This document shows, piece after piece, positions 32,201-44,400 of a DNA stretch of 64,000 nucleotides (within the stretch, counting starts at the first letter, position 1; each line of letters starts with the position of its first letter). The position numbers and the translations under genes are program-made. The DNA is taken from positions 24,681,610-24,745,609 of the forward strand of contig JARWKL010000004.1 in NCBI GenBank assembly GCA_029961685.1, written 5' to 3'. A model generated the notes under the pieces. That model did no database searches. It was not told the DNA's origin and worked only from the letters and a program-made list of their open reading frames with translations. This stretch comes from Aristolochia californica (taxonomy: Eukaryota > Streptophyta > Magnoliopsida > Piperales > Aristolochiaceae).

Positions 32201-35200
32201 TGGAAAAAATCCATTAACAAGGCTTAATAGTTGTAAAATGTAATTTTTTTTAGTAAAAATTGTCATTTTACATAATTTTTTGGAAAGAATTTTCATCTTG
32301 AAAAGTGTTTCATAGAAATATGAGGCACTGATGATCCATGGAGATATATTTTTATTAGAAATTATTTTCCAACATTTGATAAAAAATACACTAACAAGGC
32401 GTCATAGTTGTAGAAAGCAAAATTTTCAGCAAAAAATGCTTTACCAAAGAAGATTTTTATTAAGAAATTTTCAGGTAGAAAAGTGTTTCCAATGGTCCCA
32501 TGAGACGTATTTTTACTAGAAACACTTTTCTAATGTTTCTTGAAAGAAAAATCACTAATAAACCTTAAATTTATAGAAATAAGTTTCCTTCAACAGACTT
32601 TTCTAAGTAGGAATTTTTCTCCTAAAAAGTGTTTTCCAGGAAACATGAGGCACTAATGGTTCATGGAGATTTATAGAAACATGAGGCACTAATGGTTCAT
32701 GGATATTTATTTTTACTATAAATATTTTCCCATTGTCTCAAGAAAAAATGCACTAACAAGGTCCTATAGTTGTAGAAAGTAATTTGTTTCAGCAAAAATT
32801 TCTTGTAAGAATTTTCAGCTTGAAAAGTGTTTCCAAAAAATATAAGGCCATAATGGACCCTGGGGATGTATTTTTACTCGAAATATAATTCAAACATTTT
32901 CAAAAAAAAGCACTAACAAGGCCTTATAGTCGTAGAAAGTAATTTGTTTCATAAAAAAATATCCTTACGACAAAATATCCCTTGGAAGAAATTTCAACTT
33001 GAAAAATGTTTCTAGGAAACATGAGGCAATAATGGTTCCAAGGGTCATATTTTTACAAGAAATATTTTTCCAACGTTCCTAAAAAAATGTACTAACAAGG
33101 CCTTATAGTTTTAGAAAGTAAATTATTTCAGCAAAATTTGCTTTACCACAATAGTTTCCTAGTAAGAATTTTCAACTAGAAAAGTTTTTCCAGGAAACAT
33201 GAGGCACTAATAATCGTTCAGGACGTATTTTTACAAAAAATATATTTCGAACTTTCTTTGAAATAATGCACTAACAAGGCCTTGTTGTTGTAGAAAGTAA
33301 TTTGTTTTCGCAAAAATTGCCTTACCACAAAATTTTCCTAGTAAGAATTTTGAGCTAGAAAAGTGTTTCTAGGAAATATGAAGCACAATTGGTCACTAGA
33401 GATGTAATTTTACTAGAAATACTCTTTCAACATTTCCTGAGAGAAAAAAATACTAACAAGGCCTTGTAGTTGTTTCAAGTAATTTGATTAAGCAAAAATT
33501 GCCTTACATCAAAATTTTCCTAGAAAGAATTTTCAGCTTGAATAGTATTTCAAGGAAACATTAGGCAATAATGGGCCCTAGAGACGTATTTTGACTAGAA
33601 ATATGTTTCCTATGTTTCCTAAAAAGGCTATAAGAAGGCCTTAATGATATAAATAGTTATTTGTTTTAGAAAAACAATTCTTTACACCAAAATTTTCCTT
33701 GTAAGAATTTTGAACAAGAAAAGTGATTCTTAAAAATATGATGCACTATTGGTCCCACGACACGTATTTTTACTAGAAATAATTTTCTAATTTTTACTGA
33801 AAAAAGGCATTAACAAGGCTTTATAGTAGTATAATGTAATTTTTTCAGCAAAAATTGCTTGTTTACCAAATTTTCCTGATAGGAATTTTTCAGCTTGAAA
33901 AGTGTTTCATGGAAATATGAAGCATTCACGGTCCTTGGAGATGAACTTTTAGTAGAAATAATTTTCCAACGTTTCCTAAAATAATACACTAACAAGGCCT
34001 AATATTTGAAGAAATCAATTTTTTCAGCAAAAATTGTTTTACCAAAAAAGATTCTTGGTAATAATTTTCAGGTAGAAAATTGTTTCCAGAAAACATGAGG
34101 TGTTCCTTGTAGACATATTTTTACAAGAAATACTTTTGCGACGTTTCTTGAAAAAAACTTACTAACAAAACCTTACATTTATAAAAAATAATTTGTTTAA
34201 GCAAAGTTTTCCAAACAAGAATTTTTTGCCTGAAAAGGATTTTCCAGGAAATATGAGGCACTAATGGTCCATGGAGATGTATTTTTACTAGAAGTATGTT
34301 CCCAATGTTTCCTTTAAAAATGGACTAACAAGGTCATTTTTAGAGAGTAATTTGTTTAATCAAAAAATTTCTAGTAAGAATTTTCAGCTTGAAAAGTGTT
34401 TCCAAGAAACTTGAGGCACAAATGGTCCCTTAAGATATATTTTTACCAGAAATACATTTCCATCATTTCCAACTTGAGGCACAAGGCCTTATAGTTGTGT
34501 AAAGTAATTTGTTTGATAAAAAAATATCCTTACCACATAATTTCCCTAGTAAGAATTTTCAACGTGAAAAATGTTTCTAGGACACATGAGGTACTAATTG
34601 TCCCAAGGGTAGTAAGAAGGCCTTAATGACGTAAAAAAATATTTGGTAATAAAAATTGCCTTACAATAAAATTTTCTAGGTAAGAATTTTCAACAGGAAC
34701 AGTGATTCTTGAAAACATGAGGCAATAATGGTCCCAGGACACGTATTTTTACTAGAAATATTTTTCCAATGTTTCCTAAAAAAGGCAATAACACAACTTT
34801 ATAGTAGTAATATGTAAATTTTTTCAGCAAAAAAATTCTTTCTTCAAAATTTTTCTAGTAAGAACTTTCAGCTTGCAAAGTGTTTCATGAAAATATAAGG
34901 CATTGACCATCCATCAAAATGTAGTTTATACTAGTAATACTTTTCTAACGTTCCCTAAAAGGATACACTAACAAGGTCTAATAGTTGCAAAAAGCAATTT
35001 TTTCGTCAAAAATTGGTTTACCAAAAAAGATTATTGGTAAAAATTTTCTGGAAGAAAAGTTTTTCTAGAAAACATGTGGCACTAATGATCCTTGGAGACT
35101 TATTTTTACTAGAAATACTTTTCCACTACATCATAAAAAAATCACCAATAAAACCTTATAGTTATAGAAATTAATTTGTTTCATCAAAGTTTTCCAAGTA

Positions 35201-38200
35201 TGAATTTTCTACCTGAAAAGTGTTTTATTGGAAACATGAGGCACTAATGGTCCGTGGAGACATATTTTTACTAGAAATACATTCCCAATGTTACCTTAAA
35301 AAATTCACTAACAAGGTCGTATAGTTGTAGAAATTAATTTGTTTAAGAAAAAAAAATCTAGTAACAATTTTCAGCTTGAAAAGTGTTTCCATGAAACATG
35401 AGGCATTAATGGTCCTTGTAGACGTATTTTTACTAGAAATACATTTCGAGCATTTCCAAAATAATGCACTAACAAGGGAAGTATTTTCAACTTGAAAAAT
35501 GTTTCTAGGAAAATGAGGCAGTAATGGTCCCAATGGTCATTTTTTTAACTAGAATGTATATTCCAAAATTTCCAAAACAAATTCACTAACAAGACTAGTT
35601 GTATAAAGTAATTTGTTTCAGCAAAAATTGCTTTACCAAAATAGTTTCTTGGTAAGAATTTTTGGCAAGAAAAGTTTTTCTAGGAAACATGAGGCAGTAA
35701 TGGTCCCTTGAGACGTTATTTTACTAAAAATACTTTTTGAACATTTTTTGAAGAAATGCACTAACTAGGCCATATGGTAGTAGAATGTAATTTGTTTTTC
35801 ACAAAAAATTCCTTACCTCAAAATGTTCCTAGTAAGAATTTTTAGCTAGAAAAGTGTTTCTAGGAAATATGCACTAATGGTCCCTAGAGATGTAATTTTA
35901 CTAGAAATACTTTTCCAATGTTTCTAGAAAAATATGAACTAACAAGCTCTGTAGTTGTTAAACGTATTTTGTTTAAGCTAAAATTGCATTACATCAAAAT
36001 TTTCCTGGTAAGAATTTTCACCTTGAATAGTGTTTTTAGGAAACATGAGGCACTAATGAACCGTAGAGATGTATTTTTACTAGAAATAAATTTCCAAAGT
36101 TTCCTTAATAGGGCAATTACAAGGCCTTAATGATGTAAAAATATTTGTTTTAGAAAAAAATTCCTTAGACTAAAATTTTTTTGGAAAGAATTTTGAATGA
36201 GAAAAGTGATTCCTGGAAACATTAGGAACTAATGGTCCCTGGACATGTATTTTTACTAGAAATATTTTTCTAATGTTTCCTGAAAAAAGGCATTAATAAG
36301 GCTTTATTGCAGTGAAAAGTAATTTTTTCAGCAAAAATGCCTTATAACTAAATTTTCCTGGTAAAAATTTTCAGCTTGAAATGTGTTTCATGCTCCATGG
36401 AGACATATGTTTAGTAGAAATGCTTTTCCAACATGTTCTTAAAAAATACACTAACAAATCCTTATAGTAGTAGAAAGCAATTTTTTCGGCAAAAATTTGT
36501 TTTACCAAAAAGGATTCTTAGTAAGAATTTCAGGCAGAAAAGTATTTCCAAAAAAATTAGACACTAATGGTCCTTAGAGACATATTTTTACTAGAAATAC
36601 TTTTCCAAAATTTCCTAAAAACAAATCATTAACAAAACCTTACCGTTATAGAAAATAACATGTTTAAGCAAAGTTTTCGAAAGTAAGAATTTTCAGCCTC
36701 AAAAGTGCTTTTTAGGAAACATGAGGCACAAATCATCCATGGAGACATATTTTTACTAGAAATATTTTCCCAATGTTTTATGAAAAAAATACATTTACAA
36801 GGTCATATAGTTGAAGAAAGTAATTTGTTTCAGCAAAAATTTTCTACTAAGAATTTTTAGCTTGAAAAGTGTTTCCAGGTAACATGAGGCACTAATGGTT
36901 CCTGGGACATATTTTAACTAGGGACATATTTTCAGCATTACCAAAAAAATGCACTAACAAGGCCTTATAGTTGTATAAAGTAATTTGTTTCATAAAAAAT
37001 ATCCTAACCACAAAAATTTCCTGGTAAGAGTTTTCTACATGAAAAAGGTTTCTAGGAAACATGAGACAGTAATGGTCCCAAGGGTCATATTTTTGCTAGA
37101 AATAATTTTCCAAAGTTCCTAAAAAAATGCACTAACAAGGCCTTATAGTTGTAGAAAGTAATTTGTTTCAGAAAAATTGCTTTACCACAATAGTTTCTTT
37201 TTTAAAATTTTCTAGGAAACATGAGGTACTAATGGTCCCTCGAGATGTATTTTTACTAAAAATACATTCAAACATTTTCTAAAAAAATGCACTAACAAGG
37301 CCTCGTGGTTGTAGAAAGTAATTTGTTTTCACAAAAAAATGTCTTACCTCAAAATTTTCTGGGTTTGAATTTTCAACAAGAACAGTGGTTGTTGGAAATT
37401 TGAGGCACTAATGATCCCTAGAGAAGTAATTTTACTAGAAATAATTTTTCAACCTTTCCTGAAAAAAAAAGTACTTACAAGGCCTTGTAGTTGTTAAAAG
37501 TAATGTTTTGGGCAAAAATTGCCTTATATCAAATTTTTCGTAGTAAGAATTTTCTGCTTGAATAGTGTATCCAGGAAACATGAGGCACTAATGGACCCTA
37601 GAGACTTATCTCTACTAGAAATACTTTTACAAAGTTTCCTAAAAAAAGGCAGTAACAAGATCTTAATGATGTAAAAACTTATTTGTTTCAAAAAAAAATA
37701 TCCTTACACCAAAATTTTCATGGTATGAATTTTTTGCAAGGCTTTATAGTAGTAAAATGAATTTGTTTTGCGTTAATTACCTTATTAAACATTTTTATTT
37801 GTAAGCATTTTCAGCTTGAAAAGTGTTTCTTGGAAATATGTTGCCTTGATGGCCCATGGAGATGTATTTTTAGTGAAAATTCTTTTCCAATGTTTCCTGA
37901 AAAAATACACTAACAAGGCCATAGTTGTAAAAAGCAATTTTTTTTGGCAAAAAATGCTTTACCAAAAACAATTCTTGGTAAGAATGTTTAGGTAAAAAAG
38001 TGTTTCCAGAAAACATGAGACCATAATGGTCCTTGGAGATATATTTTAACCAGTAATATTGTACCAAAGTTTCCTGCAAAAAAAAAAAAAAGAAGTTACC
38101 AAACGTTATAGTTATAGAAAAATAATTGTTTCAGCAAAGTTTTCCAAGAAAGATTTTCTGCCTGAAAATTTTCCATAAAATATGAGGCACTAATAGTCCA

Positions 38201-39850
38201 TGGAGACGTATTTTTACTACAAATATTTCACAACGTTTCCTTAAAAAATGCACTAACAAGGTCATATAGTTGTTGAAAGTAATTTTTTTCAGAAAATTTT
38301 TTCTTGGAAGAATTTTCAGCTTGAATAGTGTTTCCAAGAAACATGAAGTACTAATGGTCCTTGGAGATGTATTTTTAATGAAAATGCATTTCCACTGTTT
38401 CTAAAAAAAAAACATTGACAATGCCTTATTGTTGTAGAAAGTAATTTATTTCATAAAAAAGATCCATACCACAAAATTTCCATGGTAAGAATTTTCAACA
38501 TGAAAAATGTTTCTAGGGAACATGAGGCAGTAATGATCCCAAGAGTTGTATTTTCACTAGAAATACTTTTCCAACATTTTTAAAAAAATACACTAACAAG
38601 GCCTTATAGTTTTAGAAAGTAATTTGTTTCAGCAAAAATTTCTTTACCACAATAGTTTCCTGGTAAGAATTTTCAGCTAGAAAAGTTTTTCTATGAAACA
38701 TGAGGCACTATTGGTCCCTCGAGATTTATTTTTACAAAAAATAAATTTCAAACATTTTCTGAAAAAAAATGCACTCACTAGGCTTTTTTGTTTTAGAAAG
38801 TAATTTGTTTTCTCAAAAATCGCCTTACCTCAAAATTTTCTAGGTAACAATTTTTCAGCTTAAAAAGTGTTTTCTGGAAACATGAGGCACTATGGATCCC
38901 TGGAGACATATTTTTACTGGAAATGGTTTTCCAATGTCTCATGAATAAAGGCACTAACTTGACCTTAGAGTTGTAGAGTGTAATTTGTTTCAACAAAAAT
39001 TCCTTGGTAAGAAATTTCAGCTTGAATAGTGTTTTTAGGAAACATGAGGCACTAATGGACCTTGGAGATGTATTTTTACTAGAAATAAATTCCTAAAGTT
39101 TCCAAAAATAGGTAGTAACAAAGCTTTACTGATTGTAAAAAGTTATTTGTAATAGAAAAAATGCCTTACACCAAAACTTTTCAGGTAAGAATTTTCAACA
39201 AGAAAAGTGATTCCTGGAACATGAGGCTATAATGCTCTCTGGACAAGTATTTTTACAAGAAATATTTTTTGAACATTTCCTAAAAAAAGGCATTAACATG
39301 GCCTTATGGTAGTTATTTTTTTTAGTAAAAATTGCCATAACACAAAATTTTCCTGGTAAGAATTTTCTGTTTGAAAAGATTTTGAAGGAAGTATGAGGCA
39401 CTGAAAGTCCACGGAAATGTATTTTTAGAAGAAATAAATTTCGAACATTTCCTTGAAAAAGCACTAATAATGCCTTATAGTTGCAGAAATTATTTTGTTT
39501 CAGCAAAAAATGGTTTACCAAAAATGATTACCGGCAAGAATTTTCAGGTAGAAAAGTGTTTCCAGAAAACTTCAGGCTCAAATGGTCCTTCAAGATGTAT
39601 TTTTACTAGAAATATTTTTCCAACGTTTCCTGAAAAAAATCACTAACAAAACCTTATAGTTATAGAAAGTAATTTGTTTTAGCAAAGTTTTCCAAGAAAG
39701 AATTTTCTGCCTAAAAAGTGTTTTTCAGGAAACATGAGGCACTAATGGTCCATGAAGACGTATTTTTACTAGAAATATTTTCCCAACGTTATCGAAAAAA
39801 AAAAAAGCGCTAACAAGGCCATATAATTGTAGAAAGTTATGTGTTTTAAT
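29264..39850. repeat. Satellite A, main higher-order-repeat block (9 monomers, about 1.55 kb)
   Basis: About 61 monomers of satellite A in which distinguishable variants recur in fixed order. The variant CAAAGTTTTCC...GCCTGAAAAGTG is at 29470, 31039, about 32594, 34202, 35185, 36669, 38135 and 39683, giving spacings of 1569, 1555, 1608, 983, 1484, 1466 and 1548. The variant CCCAAGGGTCATATTTTTAC, or a close form, is at about 29872, 31437, 33037, 34602, 35528, 37078 and 38535. The CTTAATGATGTAAAAA variant follows the same rhythm (about 30470, 32045, 33640, 34622, 36125, 37664, 39128). Between 29526 and 31090 I count nine monomers. This matches the higher-order structure of many centromeric satellites; function is inference. 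Confidence 0.85.
34202..35184. repeat. Shortened higher-order unit missing about three monomers
   Basis: This unit is 983 bp, not about 1.55 kb. Near 34607 the CCCAAGGGT variant jumps to the CCTTAATGACGTAAAA variant, so the three variants that normally lie between them are absent. It is consistent with unequal exchange or deletion between misaligned monomers. Confidence 0.78.
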
Positions 39851-39862
39851 TTTTTCCATGCA
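39840..39862. other. Junction of satellite A and satellite B
   Basis: Satellite A reads through GGCCATATAATTGTAGAAAGTTATGTG and becomes satellite B at TTTTAATTTTTTCCATGC without any transposon or spacer between. Short T-rich words are shared by both sides, so the breakpoint is uncertain by about 10 bp. Confidence 0.85.
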
Positions 39863-40858
39863 TAAACTCTAAATTTTTCATTTTGTTGTGATCTATTTGC
39901 CTTTTTTGTTTACGGGAAGAAGGGAGAGCGAAAACTCAAAGTTTTGATTTAAGAAAAAAGTATACATCTTAAATGGAAATGCACAATGCACAAATGTAGA
40001 GAGAGATAATTTCAAAGAGTGTCTGTAATTTTTTGGGATTGTAAACTCTTTTTAGTTTTTATATATTAGGTTTTGCAATCGTCGGGGAAAAGGGGGAGGC
40101 AGGGTTTTTTAACTAAGTGTTGACTCCCAATCCATAAGACTTTTGTAACAAAAATATAGCCCGTTACGCATGATAAATCACTTTACAATCATCTATGGTG
40201 GTTAGGTCAACTTTTTGTAAATAGGCAAAATAATGGCTTGTTTGACTCAGGTAAATATCCCACTGCACGTTCACTTGAGAATTTAATGAACGTTTGTTAT
40301 TTTCTTTAAAAGGTTTGGATCCATAGGTCATTTTCAACTATAACAGGTTTCAAGCATTCATATCCATTTTTAAAACGTGTGTAGAGGAAATCTCTATTTT
40401 ATAAAATTCCAAGCTATTAGGGTTGAACTAGAAGAATTTCCCAAACTTGGATAACAAAACTTTTGTGTTCATTTTTTTTTGTGTAAATAAATTTTTTTTA
40501 CATACATTTGTGATTTTTTAAAAATTTTTCCATACATAAACTCTAAAGTTTTCTTTTTGTTGTGATCTATTTGCCTTTTTTGTTTACGGGAAGAAGGGAG
40601 AGCGAAAACTCAAAGTTTTGATTTAAGAAAAAATTATATATCTTAAATGGAAATGCATAATGCAAAAATGTAGAGAGAGATAATTCCAAAGAATGTCTAT
40701 AATTTTTTGGGATTGTAAACACTTTTTAGTTTTTATATATTAGGTTTTGCAATTGTCAGGGAAAAGGGGGAGACGGGGAGGTTTACCTAAGTGTTGACTC
40801 CCAATCCATAAGACTTTTTTTACAAAAATATAGCCCGTTACACATGATAAATCACTTT

Positions 40859-40876
40859 ACAATCATCTATGATTGT
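40859..40876. repeat. 18-bp dyad in satellite B (example copy)
   Basis: ACAATCAT-CT-ATGATTGT is an inverted repeat with eight-base arms and a two-base centre. It is present in nearly every monomer at the same place, sometimes with one change in an arm. One copy is marked as the example. Confidence 0.85.
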
Positions 40877-41432
40877 TAGGTCAGCTTTTTGTAAATAGGC
40901 AAAATAATGGCTTGTTTGACTCGGGTAAATATCCCACCGCACGTTCACTTGAGAATTTAATGAACGTTTGTTATTCTCTTTAGAATGTTTGGATCCATAG
41001 GTCATTTGCATCTTTAACATGTTTCAAGCATTCATATCCATTTTTAAAGCATGTGTAGAAGAAATTTCTTTCTTATAAAGTTCAAAGCTATTAAGGTTGA
41101 ACTAGTGGAATTTTGCAAACTTGGATAACAAAACTTTTGTGTTCATTTGTGGTGTGTGAATAAATTTTATTTACTTACTTTTTTTATTGCTTTTAATTTT
41201 TTCCATACATAAACTCTAAAATTTTCATTTTGTTGTGATCTATTTGGCTTTTTTGTTTACAGGATGAAGGGAAATCGATAACTCAAAGCTTTGATTTAAG
41301 AAAAAAGTATACATCTAAAATGCAAATTAAAAATGCACAAATGTAGAGAGAAATAATTCCAAAGAGTATCTCTAATTTTTAGGGATAGTAAAAAACTCTT
41401 TTTAGTTTTTCTATATTAGGTTTTGCAATCGT

Positions 41433-41453
41433 CGGGGAAAAGGGGGAGGCGGG
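41433..41453 (+). repeat. G-rich box in satellite B (example copy)
   Basis: GGGGAAAAGGGGGAGGCGGG recurs once per monomer, always with the G tracts on the plus strand. Three tracts of at least three G plus a GG could allow a G-quadruplex, which is inference. One copy is marked. Confidence 0.8.
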
Positions 41454-44400
41454 AGATTTTTAACTGAGTGTTGACTCCCAATCCATAAGTTATTTCTCAC
41501 AAAAATATAGCCTATTCCGCATGATAAATCACTTTACAATCATCTATGATTGTTAGGTCAGCTTTTTGTAAATTGGCAAAATAATGGCTTGTATGACTCC
41601 GGTAAGTATCCCACCGCGTGTTCACTTGACAATTTCTTGAGCGTTTGTTATTATCTTTAAAAGGTTTGGATCCATAGGTCATTTGCATCTTTAACTTGTT
41701 TCAAGCATGCATATCTATTTTTAAAACATGTGTAGATGAAATTTCTTTCTTATAAAATTCCGTGCTATTAGGGTTGAAGTAGTGGAATTTCCCAAACTTG
41801 GATAACAAAGCTTTTGTGTTCATTTGTGGTGTGTGAATAAATTTTCTTTACTTATATTTTTTTATTGCTTTAAATTCTTTCCATACATTAAACCAAAAAT
41901 TTTCATTTTGTTGTGATCTATTTGCCTTTTTGTTTACGGAATGGAGGAGAGAAAACTCAAAGTTTTGATTTAAGAAAAAAATATACTTCTAAAATTGAAA
42001 TGCACAATGCAAAAATGTAGAGAGAGATAATTCCAAAGAGTGTCTATAATTTTTAGGGATTTAAATTCTTTATATTTTTTATATATTAGGTTTTGCGATC
42101 GTCGGGGAAAAGGGGGAGGCGCGGGATTTTTAACTGAGTGTTGACTCCCAATCCATAAGTCATTTCATACAAAAAATATAGCCCGTTACACATGATAAAT
42201 CACTTTACAATCATCTATCATTGTTAGGTCTGTTTTTTTTAAATGAGCAAAATAATGGGTTGTATGACTTGGGTAAATATCCCATTGCACGTTCACTTGA
42301 GAATTTAATGAGCGTTTGTTATTTTCTTTAAAAGGTTTGGATTCATAGGTCATTTGCATCTTTAACATGTTTCAAGCCTGCATATCCATTTTTAAAACAT
42401 GTTTAGAAGAAATCTCTTTCTTATAAAATTCCAATCTAAAAGGGTTGAACTAGTTGACTTTCCAAAACTTGGATAACGAACCTTTTGTGTTCATTTGTTG
42501 TGTGTGAATAAATTTTCTTTACTTACATTAGTTATTGTTTTAAATTTTTCCATGTATAAAATCTAAAATTTTCATTTTGTCGTGATGTATTTGTCTTTTT
42601 TGTTTACGGGACGAAGGGAGAGCGGAAACTCAAAGTTTTGATTTAAGAAAAAAATATTCATCTAAAATGGAAATGAACAAAGAAAAAATGTAGAGAGAGA
42701 TAATTCAAAAGAGTGTCTCTAATTTTTAGCGATTGTAAACTTTTTTTTGTTTTTATATATTAGGTTTTGCAATCGTCGTGAAAAAGGGGGAGGTGGAGGA
42801 TTTTTAACTAGGAGTTGACTCCCAATCCATAAGTCATTTCTTACAAAAATATAGCCCGTTACGTATTATAAATAACTTTACAATCATCTATGATTGTTAG
42901 GTCATCTTTTTGTAAATGGGCAAAATAATGGCTTGTTTGACTCGGGTAAATATCCACCGCACGTTCACTTGAGAATTTAATGAGCGTTTGTTATTCTCTT
43001 TAAAAGGTTTGGAACCATAAGTCATTTACATCTTTAACATGTTTTAAGCATTCATATCCATTTTTAAAACATGTCTAGAAGAAATTTTTTTCTTATAAAA
43101 TTCTACGCTAGTAGGGTTCAACTAGTGGAATTTCCCAAACTTTGATAACAAATCTGTTGTGTTCATTTGTGGTGTGTGAATTAATTTTCTTTACTTAAAT
43201 TTTTATTGTTTTAAATTGTTTCCATACATCAACTCTAAAATTTTCATTTTGTTGTGATCTATTTGCCTCTTTTGTTTATAGGATGAAGGGAGAGCGAAAA
43301 CTCAAAATTTTGATTTAAGAAAAAAGTATACATCTAAAATTGAAATGCACAATGCACAAATGTAGAGAGGTATAATTCCAAAGAGTGTTTATAATTTTTA
43401 GGGATTTTAAAAATATCTTTTTTGTTTTTATATATTTTGTTTTGCAATCATTGGGGAAAAGGGGGAGGCGGTGGATTTTTAACTGAGTGTTGACTCCCAT
43501 TCCATATGTCATTTCTTAAGAAAATATAGCCCTTTATGCATGATTAATCACTTTACAATCATCTATGATTGTGAGGTCTGCTTTTTGTAAATGGGCAAAA
43601 TAATGGGTAGTTTGACTCGGGTAAATGTGTCATCGCATGTTCACTTGAGAATTTAATGAGTGTTTGTTATTCACTTCAAAAGGTTTGGATCCGTAGGTCA
43701 TTTGCATCTTTACCTTGTTTCAAGCATGCATATCCATTTTTAAAACATGTGTAGAAGAAAACTTTTTCTTATAAAATTCAAATCTATTAGGGTTGAACTA
43801 GTGCAATTTCCCAAACTTGGATAACAAAAATTTTGTGTTCATTTGTGGTGTGTGTATAAATTTTCTTTACTTACATTTTCTATTGTTTTAAATTGTTTCC
43901 ATACATAAACTCTTAAATTTTTATTTTGTTGTGATCTATTTGCCTTTATTGTTTACGGGATGTAGGGAGAACGAAAACTCAAAGTTTTGATTTAAGAAAA
44001 AAGTATACATCTAAAATGGAAATGAAAAATGCAAAAATGTAGAGAGAGATAATTATAAAGAGTGTCTGTAATTTTTAGGGATTGTAAAAAAAACTTTTTA
44101 GTTTTCATATATTAGGTTTTGCAATCGTCCGGGAAAAGGGGGAGGCGGGGAATTTATAACTGAGTGTTGACTCCCAATCCATAAGTCATTTCTTAAAAAA
44201 ATATAGCTATTTATGCATGATAAATCACTTTACAATCATCTATGATTGTTAGGTCAACTTTTTGTAAATGGGCAAAATAATGGCTTGTTTGACTCGGGTA
44301 AATCCCACGGCAAGTTCACTTGAGAATTTAATGAGCATTTTTTATTCTCTTTAAAAGGTTTCGATCCATAGGTCATTTGCATCTTTAACATGTTTCAAGC

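Noticed and set aside
5101..39521. Many minus-strand open frames with recurring LLKQITFYNYKALLVHF and SCFLETLF phrases
   Set aside because: They are translations of satellite A monomers, which are often close to a multiple of three in length. Starts and stops vary between copies and there is no conserved full-length product.
3877..39850. CRISPR-like regular repeats
   Set aside because: The whole unit is repeated without unique spacers, unit length is 178 bp, and the context is a plant genome with retrotransposons.
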